NCBI GenBank assembly: GCA_020348765.1
Contig: CP070753.1
Coordinates: 874,564-881,550 of the forward strand
Reading direction: 5' to 3'
Origin: Burkholderiales bacterium
Lineage (GTDB): Bacteria > Pseudomonadota > Gammaproteobacteria > Burkholderiales > Burkholderiaceae_E
DNA: 6,987 bases
The position numbers were made by a program, and so were the translations under genes. Shown piece after piece: positions 1 through 5,906 of the stretch. Position 1 is the stretch's first letter, and each line of letters starts with the position of its first letter. Below the pieces are notes generated by a model. The model had not been told where the DNA came from. It made no database searches and saw nothing but the letters and a program-made list of their open reading frames with translations.

Positions 1-417
1 CAGATCGGCGGCGCGCCGCGGCCGCGTCTCGTCGTCGAGCGCGCGCAAAGGGCCACGCAGGTCGGTGTCGACGCCCGCCCCGTCGCGGATCTCCTTCATC
101 AGCCCGGACGCGCTTGACCATTCCGCCCCGTAGAAGCGGATTTCCGGCATCCAGGTGCGGTGCGTCGCGGTGTAGGCGATGTCGTATTCGGAGGTGACGA
201 GGCAGCCGGGGGCGCCGTCCCGGCGCGGCAGGACGGCGACCGCCCAGTTGTCGTAGAAGTGGCAGAGCACCGAGTCCGGCGCGTGGCTCGACAGGTACCA
301 CAGGTTCTCGTCGCTGCAGCCGAACAGCGCATCGAGCTCGAGCTCGTCCATCACCTGCCGCGCGCGTTCGCGGTGCACCAGGGGGTCGACCAGGGGCAGG
401 GGGCCGGTACTCGTCAT
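1..417 (-). CDS. M24 family metallopeptidase-like protein (creatinase / Xaa-Pro aminopeptidase type), N-terminal part only
   Basis: The reading frame is open for 139 codons from an ATG at 415-417 and runs off the left edge of the window, so only the N-terminal region is visible. A GAGGA ribosome binding site lies at 423-427, 5 bases before the ATG. Residues about 14-45 read like a creatinase N-terminal domain: a basic helix (HRERARQVMDELELDALFG) followed by DENLWYLSS, which matches the usual pattern 'glDAlv.....N..YL(T/S)' of Xaa-Pro peptidases, creatinases and ectoine hydrolases. Residues about 61-103 alternate strands and turns (AVAVLPRRDG, CLVTSEYDIAY, WMPEIRFYG), as in that domain. The metal ligands of the catalytic 'pita-bread' domain would lie outside the window, so activity cannot be judged. 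Divergent from livK across 618 bp. A link to the importer (cleaving an imported amide or peptide) is inference. Family assignment is fairly sure; substrate is unknown. Confidence 0.65.
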   Translation of the reverse strand, partial: MTSTGPLPLVDPLVHRERARQVMDELELDALFGCSDENLWYLSSHAPDSVLCHFYDNWAVAVLPRRDGAPGCLVTSEYDIAYTATHRTWMPEIRFYGAEWSSASGLMKEIRDGAGVDTDLRGPLRALDDETRPRRAADL

Positions 418-456
418 GGCAATCCTCGCGGCTCGCAATCGGGTACGACGCTCGGC

Positions 457-471
457 GATGATATCGTTTCA
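457..471 (-). promoter_or_regulatory. Weak candidate -10 region for the leftward peptidase-like gene
   Basis: On the minus strand TATCAT (458-463) matches the sigma-70 -10 consensus at five of six positions and lies about 40 bases upstream of the start codon. No convincing -35 is found 16-18 bases upstream. The heptamer TGAAACG (465-471, minus strand) sits one base before this -10, exactly as the same heptamer does before the opposing -10 at 527-532. The site is only suggestive. Confidence 0.25.
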
Positions 472-503
472 GCAAGGGGGCGCATAGCGGTCCGCGGCGC
501 TTG

Positions 504-532
504 TTGACACCCCATTGATGAAACGTTAAAAC
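504..532 (+). promoter_or_regulatory. Candidate sigma-70 promoter reading toward livK
   Basis: A perfect -35 hexamer TTGACA (504-509) is followed by a 17-base spacer and TAAAAC (527-532), which matches the -10 consensus at four of six positions. The segment 511-533 is clearly richer in A and T than its surroundings. Transcription would start near 539, leaving a leader of about 500 nt before the livK ATG at 1036. It is the best sigma-70 match I found in the intergenic region, but the distance to livK is unusual, so it could instead serve an unrecognised leader RNA. Confidence 0.4.
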
Positions 533-584
533 AGCCCGCTGGGGGTCGTTCCACAACCACGACGCGTCACTGGCAGGTTGTCCG

Positions 585-601
585 TTGGCACATCGTCTGC
601 A
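585..601 (+). promoter_or_regulatory. Candidate sigma-54 (-24/-12) promoter upstream of livK
   Basis: TTGGCAC, five bases, then CTGCA reproduces the sigma-54 consensus YTGGCAC-N5-TTGCW with a single departure (C for the first T of TTGC). The invariant GG (587-588) and GC (599-600) have the required 12-base offset. Transcription would start near 611-613. Sigma-54 control of amino acid and nitrogen-source uptake is common in proteobacteria, which makes it plausible, but no activator binding site was identified and the leader to livK would be more than 400 nt. Confidence 0.35.
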
Positions 602-1035
602 TGCTCGGGCCTGCGCCGGCGCTTCCGGCGAGCAACACATCGACCGCTTGCGCGTCGCCGACGGGCCGTCTTGTGCACGCGGTGCGGCCATGCCATATTG
701 CCCGCTTGCGCCGGCAGGAGGGGCCGTTGAACGGAATTCGAGCGCGTGCGCAGGGCGATCCGTCGACCCGGTCGTCGATTCGGGGCGTCCGGACGCTTGG
801 AGGCCTCGGGAAGTGGTCATGGCTGCGCAATCGGTGCGTGAGATCCCTCGAAGCCGCGGCCAGCGGGCACGCAGAACGAAGACAAGAAGAAGTCGAGGGG
901 CGCGGTTGCATGCAGCGGCGCGACGGCGGTCGGCGCACCGGTCGCAGTGAATAGTGCGCCAGGGGCGAGGCCTGCGCCGCGCCTCGGCCACCGGGCATCA
1001 ATGGGCCGCGGGCCCGAAACGGAGGAGGAGCAACG

Positions 1036-2205
1036 ATGAAACCAAGATTCAGGCTGTCTGTGGCCCTGGCTGCGATCGGGGTGGCGTTGGCCACCAGCGC
1101 GGGCGCCGAAACCGGCGTGACCCAGGACACGATCCGGCTCGGCATGTTCGGCCCGCTGACCGGTCCGGTCAGCATCTACGGCTACCCGATCAACAACGGC
1201 GCGATCGCGATCTACAAGGAGATCAACGAGCAGGGCGGCATCCACGGACGCAAGATCGAGATCGTGCACGAGGACGGCGGCTGCGACCCGGCCAAGACCC
1301 GTGCCGCGGTCAAGAAGCTGATCCACAGCGAGGAGGTGTTCGCGGTGCACGGCGGCAGCTGCAGCGCCGCGGTCGTGGCTGCGCGCGACGAGTTCATCGA
1401 GAACAAGGTACCGCTGATGGTGATGGCGGCCACGCTGGACAAGATCTCCGCTCCGCCCAATCGCTACGTGTTCACCACCACGCTGCCCGGCTCCGGTGAC
1501 GGGCAGGTGATGATGACTTTCGTCAAGTCGATCCCCGGCGTCAAGAAGATCGCGATCGTCAAGCATGCCAACGAGTGGGCCAATGCCAAGGCCGGCGCGA
1601 TCTACGAGACGCACAAGAGCATGGGCCTCGAAATGGTCGCGGACGTGACGCTCGAGTCCAAGGCCAATGACGCGACCTCGCAGGTGCTGCAGATCAAGCA
1701 GGCGAACCCGGACGCGACCTTCTTCGTGCTCTATCCGGGCGAGTCGGCCGTGTTCCTGCGCGATTCCCAGAAGTACGGCCTGTCGGGCCCGTTCATCGGC
1801 ACCACCGCGGTGATGGACCTGACCGATCTGGCCAAGCGTGCCGGAAGCGAAGCCGCGCTGAAGGACACCTATGTCGGTGCGTTCCTGATCGGCCCGATCG
1901 ACAGCCCGGAGATGAAGAAGTACGCGGACATCTATCGCAAGCACTTCCCGGATGTCAAGGTGCAGTCGCTGTCCTTCTATGGCATGTCCGGCGCACTGAC
2001 AGTGGTCGACGCGTTGCGCCGCGCCGGCCCGGACCTGACGCGCGAGAAGTACGTCGACGCGCTGCAGGCCACCAAGGACGGCGATGCCGGCCCCGGCTAC
2101 TGCAAGGTCAACTTCGGGCCCGATCGAAGGCAGGGCTGCCTGGACGGCACGATCTGGGCCCTGCGCGACGGCAAGATCGTCAATCTCGGGCCGACCTACA
2201 AGTAG
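1036..2205 (+). CDS. livK: Branched-chain amino acid-type ABC transporter, periplasmic substrate-binding protein LivK
   Basis: A 389-residue periplasmic binding protein (Peripla_BP_6 / type I fold) that would capture the solute and deliver it to LivH-LivM. The start is well fixed by a strong purine-rich site GGAGGAGGAG (1021-1030) 5 bases before the ATG. Residues 1-24 form a Sec signal peptide: basic KPRFR, a hydrophobic core, and cleavage after Ala-Gly-Ala (22-24). No lipobox is seen, so it should be soluble in the periplasm. The mature protein opens with IRLGMFGPLTG (33-43), then GGIHGRKIE (67-75) and HEDGGCDP (78-85), all typical of the family. Cys83/Cys109 and Cys356/Cys368 are positioned to form two disulfides; the first pair corresponds to the disulfide of classical LivJ/LivK. 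Length is normal. The family also binds amides, aromatic acids and urea, so the ligand is uncertain. The gene is followed by a strong hairpin and a repeat array before livH. Confidence 0.93.
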   Translation: MKPRFRLSVALAAIGVALATSAGAETGVTQDTIRLGMFGPLTGPVSIYGYPINNGAIAIYKEINEQGGIHGRKIEIVHEDGGCDPAKTRAAVKKLIHSEEVFAVHGGSCSAAVVAARDEFIENKVPLMVMAATLDKISAPPNRYVFTTTLPGSGDGQVMMTFVKSIPGVKKIAIVKHANEWANAKAGAIYETHKSMGLEMVADVTLESKANDATSQVLQIKQANPDATFFVLYPGESAVFLRDSQKYGLSGPFIGTTAVMDLTDLAKRAGSEAALKDTYVGAFLIGPIDSPEMKKYADIYRKHFPDVKVQSLSFYGMSGALTVVDALRRAGPDLTREKYVDALQATKDGDAGPGYCKVNFGPDRRQGCLDGTIWALRDGKIVNLGPTYK

Positions 2206-2212
2206 GCTGCGT

Positions 2213-2255
2213 CATGCGGTGCGCGCGCTTCGGCACCCGGCGCGCGCGTCGCGTG
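2213..2255 (+). other. Very stable stem-loop just downstream of livK
   Basis: Bases 2213-2228 can pair without interruption with 2240-2255: sixteen pairs, three of them G-U, including eight consecutive G-C pairs (2221-2228 with 2240-2247). Three more G-C pairs (2231-2233 with 2237-2239) extend the helix inward after a two-base bulge. It begins 8 bases after the livK stop. No run of T follows, so it is not a standard intrinsic terminator. By analogy with other binding-protein operons it could protect the livK 3' end from exonucleases or weaken expression of the downstream permease genes. The pairing is seen directly; the role is inferred. Confidence 0.65.
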
Positions 2256-2294
2256 CGGGCGGTCGCGGGACCGAATGGCCGTGGGGGCCTGGCT

Positions 2295-2316
2295 GGTGGC
2301 GAACCGGCCGGCCACC
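2295..2316 (+). other. Second, smaller inverted repeat between livK and livH
   Basis: GGTGGC (2295-2300) pairs with GCCACC (2311-2316) around a 10-base loop that itself contains the palindrome CCGG. It stands between the large stem-loop and the 15-bp repeat array. Six-base G-C inverted repeats are frequent in DNA of this composition, so its importance is uncertain. Confidence 0.3.
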
Positions 2317-2324
2317 GCCCAATT

Positions 2325-2519
2325 GGGGATCGCGGGATAGGCGACTGCGCCTGTGACGATTGCGCGTATGAATAGCCAGCGTTCGGCGATCGTGCATTCG
2401 GCAATCGTGCGTATGGCGATCGTGCGTTCGGCGATCGTGCGTATGGCGATCGTGCATATGGCGATCGTGCATATGGCGATCGCGCACTCGGCGGTCGGGC
2501 ATTGAACGATCGCACATAC
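2325..2519 (+). repeat. 15-bp tandem repeat array between livK and livH
   Basis: The consensus GGCGATCGTGC(A/G)T(A/T)(T/C) repeats head to tail. Six units (2385-2474) are nearly identical; 2475-2489 and 2490-2504 are somewhat diverged. Degenerate units in the same 15-base phase continue on both sides: 2325-2339 (9 of 15), 2340-2354 (10 of 15), 2355-2369 (12 of 15), 2370-2384 (9 of 15) and 2505-2519. That makes about 13 units. Most units contain the palindrome CGATCG; eight copies fall between 2387 and 2524. Because 15 is a multiple of three, several frames are open across the core, reading (M/S)AIV(H/R) or GDRA(Y/F). None has a ribosome binding site and the GDRA(Y/F) frame is broken by TAG at 2373-2375. 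There are no unique spacers, so it is not CRISPR. The array ends about 20 bases before the livH ribosome binding site. It is likely a length-variable element. Confidence 0.92.
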
Positions 2520-2552
2520 GATCGAAACCGGTTCGGCTAGCGGAGGTCACCC

Positions 2553-3425
2553 ATGTTCGCGACCCTGTCCATGGCAGGACTGGCCAACGGCGCGCTGTAC
2601 GCGCTGGTGGCGCTGGGGCTGGTGCTGATCTACAAGACCCAGGACGTGGTCAACTTCGCCCACGGCGAAGTGCTGATGATCGGCGCTTTTGCCGGCTACA
2701 CGGCCTACCAGAACCTGGGCTGGGCGTACCCGTTTGCGTTCCTCGGCGCGATCGTGTTCTGCGGTGTGCTCGGAGCGGTCGTCGAGCGGCTTTGTTTCCG
2801 GCGCATCGCGCACCATCACCACATCACCCTGGCGATGGTGACCGTCGGGCTGTCGTTCGCGTTCAAGGGGCTGGCGCGCGTGCCGTTCGGCGCCGACCTG
2901 TACACGTTCCCGCCGCTGTTCCAGGACGTGGGGCCGATCATGATCGGCGGCGCGATCGTGACGCCGCAGAACCTGGTGACGATCGGGGTCGCTGTGGTGC
3001 TGACGCTGCTGCTGTTCCTGTTCTTCAAGGTCACGACGATGGGCAAGCAGATGCGTGCCACGCAGCAGAACCTGACCGGCGCCAAGATGGTCGGCATCGA
3101 CACCGGACGGGTGTTCGCGCTGACCTGGGCGCTGGCGGCGGCGATCGGCGGGGCGGCCGGCGTGCTGCTCGGCCCGAGCTCGCTGCTGTATCCGGACATG
3201 GGCAGCAACTTCCTGCTGAAGGGCTTCGCGGCCGCGGTGCTCGGCGGCTTCGAGAGCGTACCGGGTGCGATCATCGGCGGACTTCTGATCGGCGTCATCG
3301 AGAAGCTGTTCGGCGGCTACGTGTCGACCGCGTTCGAGCACATCTCGGCCTTCTGCGTGATCATCGGCGTGCTGTTCGTCCGGCCCTACGGGCTGTTCGG
3401 GCGCAAGCCGATCCACCGGGTCTGA
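2553..3425 (+). CDS. livH: Branched-chain amino acid-type ABC transporter permease LivH
   Basis: A 290-residue inner-membrane permease, one half of the translocation channel with LivM. The start follows GGAGG (2542-2546) at a spacing of 6. The family hallmark NFAHGE (34-39) lies after the first membrane segment (about 9-27). Further hydrophobic stretches lie around 40-50, 59-78, 90-106, 138-158, 186-207, 221-250 and 264-277. The cytoplasmic coupling loop that contacts the ATPases is around 160-185 (MGKQMRATQQN ... MVGID), matching the usual 'G.amRA.aqn...A.lmGI' pattern. LKGFAAAVLGG (222-232) and PGAIIGGLLIG (237-247) are typical of the C-terminal half. Four consecutive histidines (87-90) after the RRIA segment are a small peculiarity. 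Length is normal. The gap to livM is 12 bp. Unlike the rest of the operon, its upstream side is separated from livK by 347 bp of structured non-coding DNA. Confidence 0.93.
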   Translation: MFATLSMAGLANGALYALVALGLVLIYKTQDVVNFAHGEVLMIGAFAGYTAYQNLGWAYPFAFLGAIVFCGVLGAVVERLCFRRIAHHHHITLAMVTVGLSFAFKGLARVPFGADLYTFPPLFQDVGPIMIGGAIVTPQNLVTIGVAVVLTLLLFLFFKVTTMGKQMRATQQNLTGAKMVGIDTGRVFALTWALAAAIGGAAGVLLGPSSLLYPDMGSNFLLKGFAAAVLGGFESVPGAIIGGLLIGVIEKLFGGYVSTAFEHISAFCVIIGVLFVRPYGLFGRKPIHRV

Positions 3426-3437
3426 GCGGAGCCGAAG

Positions 3438-4439
3438 ATGGCCCTGGTGCACCGCTGGGTCGGACCTGCGCTGGTCCTCGCGCTGCTGCTGCTGCCGCTG
3501 GGTACCGACAAGTACACGCAGTACGTGATCAACCTGATCATGATCTACGTGATCATCGGCATCGGGCTCAACTTCCTGCTCGGCTTCGCGGGCCAGTTCG
3601 CGTTCGCGCATGCCGCGCTGATGGGCATCGGTGCATACACGGTGGCGCTGCTGACGCACCGCCTCGGCGTTTCGTTCTGGCTCGCACTGCCGGCCGCGGG
3701 CATTCTTGCGACGCTGATCGGATCGATCGCGGCGCTGCCGGCGATGCGCATGAAGCGGGTCTACCTGGCGCTGGTGACGCTGGCCTTTGCCGAGCTGATC
3801 CAGTGGGTGTTCATCCACTGGAAGACGGTGACCCTGGGCACGGACGGCGTGCCGGTGCCGACGGCGACCTTGGTCGGCGCCAGGATCCACGGCGACCACC
3901 GGATCGCGTACGTGATCCTGGTGATCACGGTGCTGATGTACGTGCTGGGCCGGCGTATCGTCGAGTCCAAGATCGGCCGCTCGCTGGTGGCGATCCGCGA
4001 GAACGAGATCGTCGCGCAGTGCAACGGCATCAACATCGCCCGTACCAAGGCGCTGGTGTTCTCGTTGAGCGCATTCTATGCCGGCATCGGCGGCGGGCTG
4101 TTCGCGCTGGCGCTGGGGTTCATCGTGCCGGACGGTTTCGGCCTGTTCCAGCTGGTGGTGCACTTCTCGCTGGTGGTCATCGGCGGGCTGATCAGCATGT
4201 ACGGCTCGGTGATCGGTGCCGTGGTGCTGACCGCGCTGCCCGAGGTGCTGCGCGACTTCCAGTGGCTGCAGGAGATCATCTACGGTTTCATGCTGGTCGT
4301 GTTCATCCTGTTCATGCCGCACGGCGTCGCCGGCCTTGGCAAGCGGATCGGCATCCTGCCGGACGAGGTCCTGGTGCGCGGCTGGCGCCGGCTTGCGGCG
4401 GGGAAGCGGCCCGGAGCGGGGCGGGAAGGCGGGTCGTGA
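3438..4439 (+). CDS. livM: Branched-chain amino acid-type ABC transporter permease LivM
   Basis: A 333-residue inner-membrane permease that pairs with LivH. The ATG is preceded by GGAG (3428-3431) at a spacing of 6. Family features in order: hydrophobic N-terminal segments (about 8-21 and 28-49), GQFAFAHAALMGIGAY (52-67), equivalent to the GxxSxGHAAFxxIGAY hallmark, further membrane segments (about 82-103, 110-128, 156-171), the ATPase-coupling loop GRSLVAIRENEIVAQCNGI (180-198), and ARTKALVFSLSAFYAGIGGGL (201-221) leading into the last segments (about 222-230, 239-265, 280-293). The C-terminal tail (about 300-333) is basic and probably cytoplasmic. Length is ordinary for short-form LivM. The stop TGA overlaps the GTG start of livG by 4 bases, implying translational coupling. 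Confidence 0.93.
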   Translation: MALVHRWVGPALVLALLLLPLGTDKYTQYVINLIMIYVIIGIGLNFLLGFAGQFAFAHAALMGIGAYTVALLTHRLGVSFWLALPAAGILATLIGSIAALPAMRMKRVYLALVTLAFAELIQWVFIHWKTVTLGTDGVPVPTATLVGARIHGDHRIAYVILVITVLMYVLGRRIVESKIGRSLVAIRENEIVAQCNGINIARTKALVFSLSAFYAGIGGGLFALALGFIVPDGFGLFQLVVHFSLVVIGGLISMYGSVIGAVVLTALPEVLRDFQWLQEIIYGFMLVVFILFMPHGVAGLGKRIGILPDEVLVRGWRRLAAGKRPGAGREGGS

Positions 4440-5209
4440 GCGCATCGCTGCTCAACGTGCAGGGCGCGACGGTCCAGTTCGGCGGGCTGGTTGCGGTCGA
4501 CAAGGTCGACATCGAGGTGCCGGCCGGCGAGATCCACGGCGTCATCGGACCCAATGGCGCCGGCAAGACCACGTTCTTCAATGCGCTGTCGGGGCTGGTC
4601 ACCCTGAGCTCGGGAAGCATCGAGTTCGACGGCACCGACATCACCTCGGCGCCGCCGTATGATCGCGCCAAGCTCGGGATCCGGCGCACGTTCCAGGCGG
4701 TGCAGCTGATCCCGCAGTTCACCGTGCTCGAGAACGTGATGATCGGCCTGCACGACCGGATCGCCGAGCAGCACTGGCGCACGCTGTTCTCCTGGTCGGG
4801 GCGCAGCCGGGCCGAGGAGCAGGCACAGGAACAGGTGCTCGAGGTGCTGAGCTTCCTGTCGATGCAGGACACGCTGTTCAGGCGCCCGGCCGAACTGACT
4901 TTCGCCCAGCAGCGCTACGTGGAGATCGCCCGTGCGCTGGTCTCGCGGCCGAGGCTGCTGATGCTGGACGAGCCCGCGGCCGGCCTGAGCCCGGCCGAGG
5001 TCGACAGCATCAACCAGCTGCTGCGCAAGCTGCGCACCGAGTGGGGCATGACCATCGTGCTGGTCGAGCACGTGCTGTCGCTGGTGCTCGACGTCTCGGA
5101 CCGGGTCACCGTGCTCGACCGGGGTGCTGTGATCTCGCGCGGCAGTTCCGAGCACGTGGCGGCCGATCCGCAGGTCAAGGCGGCCTACCTCGGAGACGAG
5201 CATGCTTGA
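4436..5209 (+). CDS. livG: Branched-chain amino acid-type ABC transporter ATP-binding protein LivG
   Basis: A 257-residue cytoplasmic ATPase that works with LivF. The frame is open far upstream, so the start is chosen by context: GTG at 4436 overlaps the livM stop (GTGA) and follows GGAAGG (4424-4429) at a spacing of 6, and the product then aligns from the normal N-terminus (LLNVQGATVQFGGLVAVDKV). Motifs: Walker A GPNGAGKT (38-45), Q-loop Gln87 in RTFQ, Walker B LLMLDE (174-179, catalytic Glu179), D-loop AAGLSP (181-186) and H-loop His212. The signature loop reads LTFAQ (154-158) where LSYGQ/LSGGQ is usual, so both the Ser and the final Gly are replaced (Thr155, Ala157). VEHV replaces the common EHD after the H-loop His. 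It overlaps livF by 8 bases. The family call is secure; the signature change is discussed in the findings. Confidence 0.92.
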   Translation: MSASLLNVQGATVQFGGLVAVDKVDIEVPAGEIHGVIGPNGAGKTTFFNALSGLVTLSSGSIEFDGTDITSAPPYDRAKLGIRRTFQAVQLIPQFTVLENVMIGLHDRIAEQHWRTLFSWSGRSRAEEQAQEQVLEVLSFLSMQDTLFRRPAELTFAQQRYVEIARALVSRPRLLMLDEPAAGLSPAEVDSINQLLRKLRTEWGMTIVLVEHVLSLVLDVSDRVTVLDRGAVISRGSSEHVAADPQVKAAYLGDEHA

Positions 5210-5906
5210 GGTGCGCGGGCTCGAGGCCGGCTACGGCTCGCTGAAGGTGCTGCGCGGCATCAGCTTCTCGGTGCCCACCGGCAAGGTGGTGGCGCTGCTC
5301 GGCGGCAATGGCGCCGGCAAGACCACGACCATGGCCGCGTTGACCGGCATCGTGCGTCCCACCGCCGGCACCGTGACCCTGGACGGAGAGGCGCTGCAGA
5401 ATCAGCCGTCCTACCGGATCCTGCGCAAGGGCATCGCACTGGTGCCGCAGGGCAGGCAGCTGTTCCCCGAGATGAGCGTTCTCGAGAACCTCGAGACCGG
5501 GGCGTTCGTGCGCGGCCGGCGCGGCGCCGAGCTCGAGGCCGACCTGGCGCAGGTGTTCGAGCGCTTTCCGCGCCTGAAGGAGCGGGCCACGCAGCGCGCC
5601 GGCTCCTTGTCGGGCGGCGAGCAGCAGATGCTGGCGACGGGGCGCGCGCTGATGGCGCGCCCGCAGCTGTTGCTGATGGACGAGCCGACCACGGGGCTGG
5701 CGCCGATCATCGTGCAGGAGCTGACGCGCATCATTCGCGACCTGCACCGGGCCGGCCAGACCATCGTGCTGGTCGAGCAGAACGTGCGCATGGCGCTGCA
5801 GGTGGCGGATCACGTGTACGTGATCCGGGGCGGTCAGATCGTGCAGGAGGCGAGCGCGGACTCGATCAGGGACGACGAGGAGATGTTCCGGGCGTATCTG
5901 GGGTAG
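5202..5906 (+). CDS. livF: Branched-chain amino acid-type ABC transporter ATP-binding protein LivF
   Basis: A 234-residue cytoplasmic ATPase, partner of LivG. The ATG lies inside the end of livG (8-base overlap) and follows GGAG (5192-5195) at a spacing of 6. Motifs: Walker A GGNGAGKT (34-41), Q-loop Gln83 in VPQGRQLFPEMSVLENL, canonical signature LSGGEQQML (136-144), Walker B LLLMDEP (156-162, Glu161). LVEQN (190-194) carries Gln193 at the H-loop position, a normal LivF feature. The protein ends in FRAYLG, as is typical. With LivG's altered signature, the canonical loop of LivF is likely the better-preserved half of the ATPase pair. The TAG stop (5904-5906) is the first triplet of a 43-bp direct repeat that belongs to the end of the convergent gene. 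No intrinsic terminator is obvious after it. Confidence 0.94.
   Translation: MLEVRGLEAGYGSLKVLRGISFSVPTGKVVALLGGNGAGKTTTMAALTGIVRPTAGTVTLDGEALQNQPSYRILRKGIALVPQGRQLFPEMSVLENLETGAFVRGRRGAELEADLAQVFERFPRLKERATQRAGSLSGGEQQMLATGRALMARPQLLLMDEPTTGLAPIIVQELTRIIRDLHRAGQTIVLVEQNVRMALQVADHVYVIRGGQIVQEASADSIRDDEEMFRAYLG

Larger units (their letters stand above)
418..1035. other. Divergent intergenic region, no credible protein gene
   Basis: This stretch of about 620 bp separates the leftward peptidase-like gene from livK. Open frames of 115-120 codons occur on both strands, but their translations are dominated by Arg, Ala, Gly and Ser, lack recognisable motifs and lack ribosome binding sites, as expected from chance open frames in GC-rich DNA. 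What can be supported are promoter-like elements at 458-463 (-), 504-532 (+) and 585-601 (+), and small inverted repeats: 614-619 with 625-630 (6 bp, 5-nt loop) and 966-971 with 981-986 (6 bp, 9-nt loop), the latter about 35 bases upstream of the livK ribosome binding site. If transcription starts near 540 or 612, livK has a leader of more than 400 nt. I recognise no known riboswitch or small RNA in it. Confidence 0.6.

Noticed and set aside
585..954. Two overlapping + strand frames of about 120 codons upstream of livK
   Set aside because: Translations are Arg/Ala/Ser-rich without motifs or hydrophobic pattern, and neither start has a ribosome binding site.
817..1944. A 375-codon minus-strand open frame overlapping livK
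   Set aside because: Antisense to livK with low-complexity, Arg/Asp/Val-rich translation and no ribosome binding site; a composition artefact.
2180..2515. Minus-strand frame with ARSPY/ARSPN pentapeptide repeats
   Set aside because: It is the 15-bp array read on the other strand; no ribosome binding site, and it overlaps the end of livK and the large hairpin. The + strand (M/S)AIV(H/R) frame at 2368-2505 was rejected for the same reasons.
2325..2519. Repeat array as a CRISPR
   Set aside because: The units are contiguous 15-mers without unique spacers, and no cas gene is present.
2792..4435. Upstream extension of the livG frame (open without stop back to 2792)
   Set aside because: It would run through livH and livM in another frame with a nonsense-like Arg/Ala-rich translation; the GTG at 4436 with its ribosome binding site and a normal LivG N-terminus is clearly the start.
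2547..4445. A 632-codon open frame on the minus strand across livH and livM
   Set aside because: It lies antisense to two clear permease genes, its translation is Arg/His/Gln/Asp-rich with no domain, and such antisense frames are a routine product of strong third-position GC bias.
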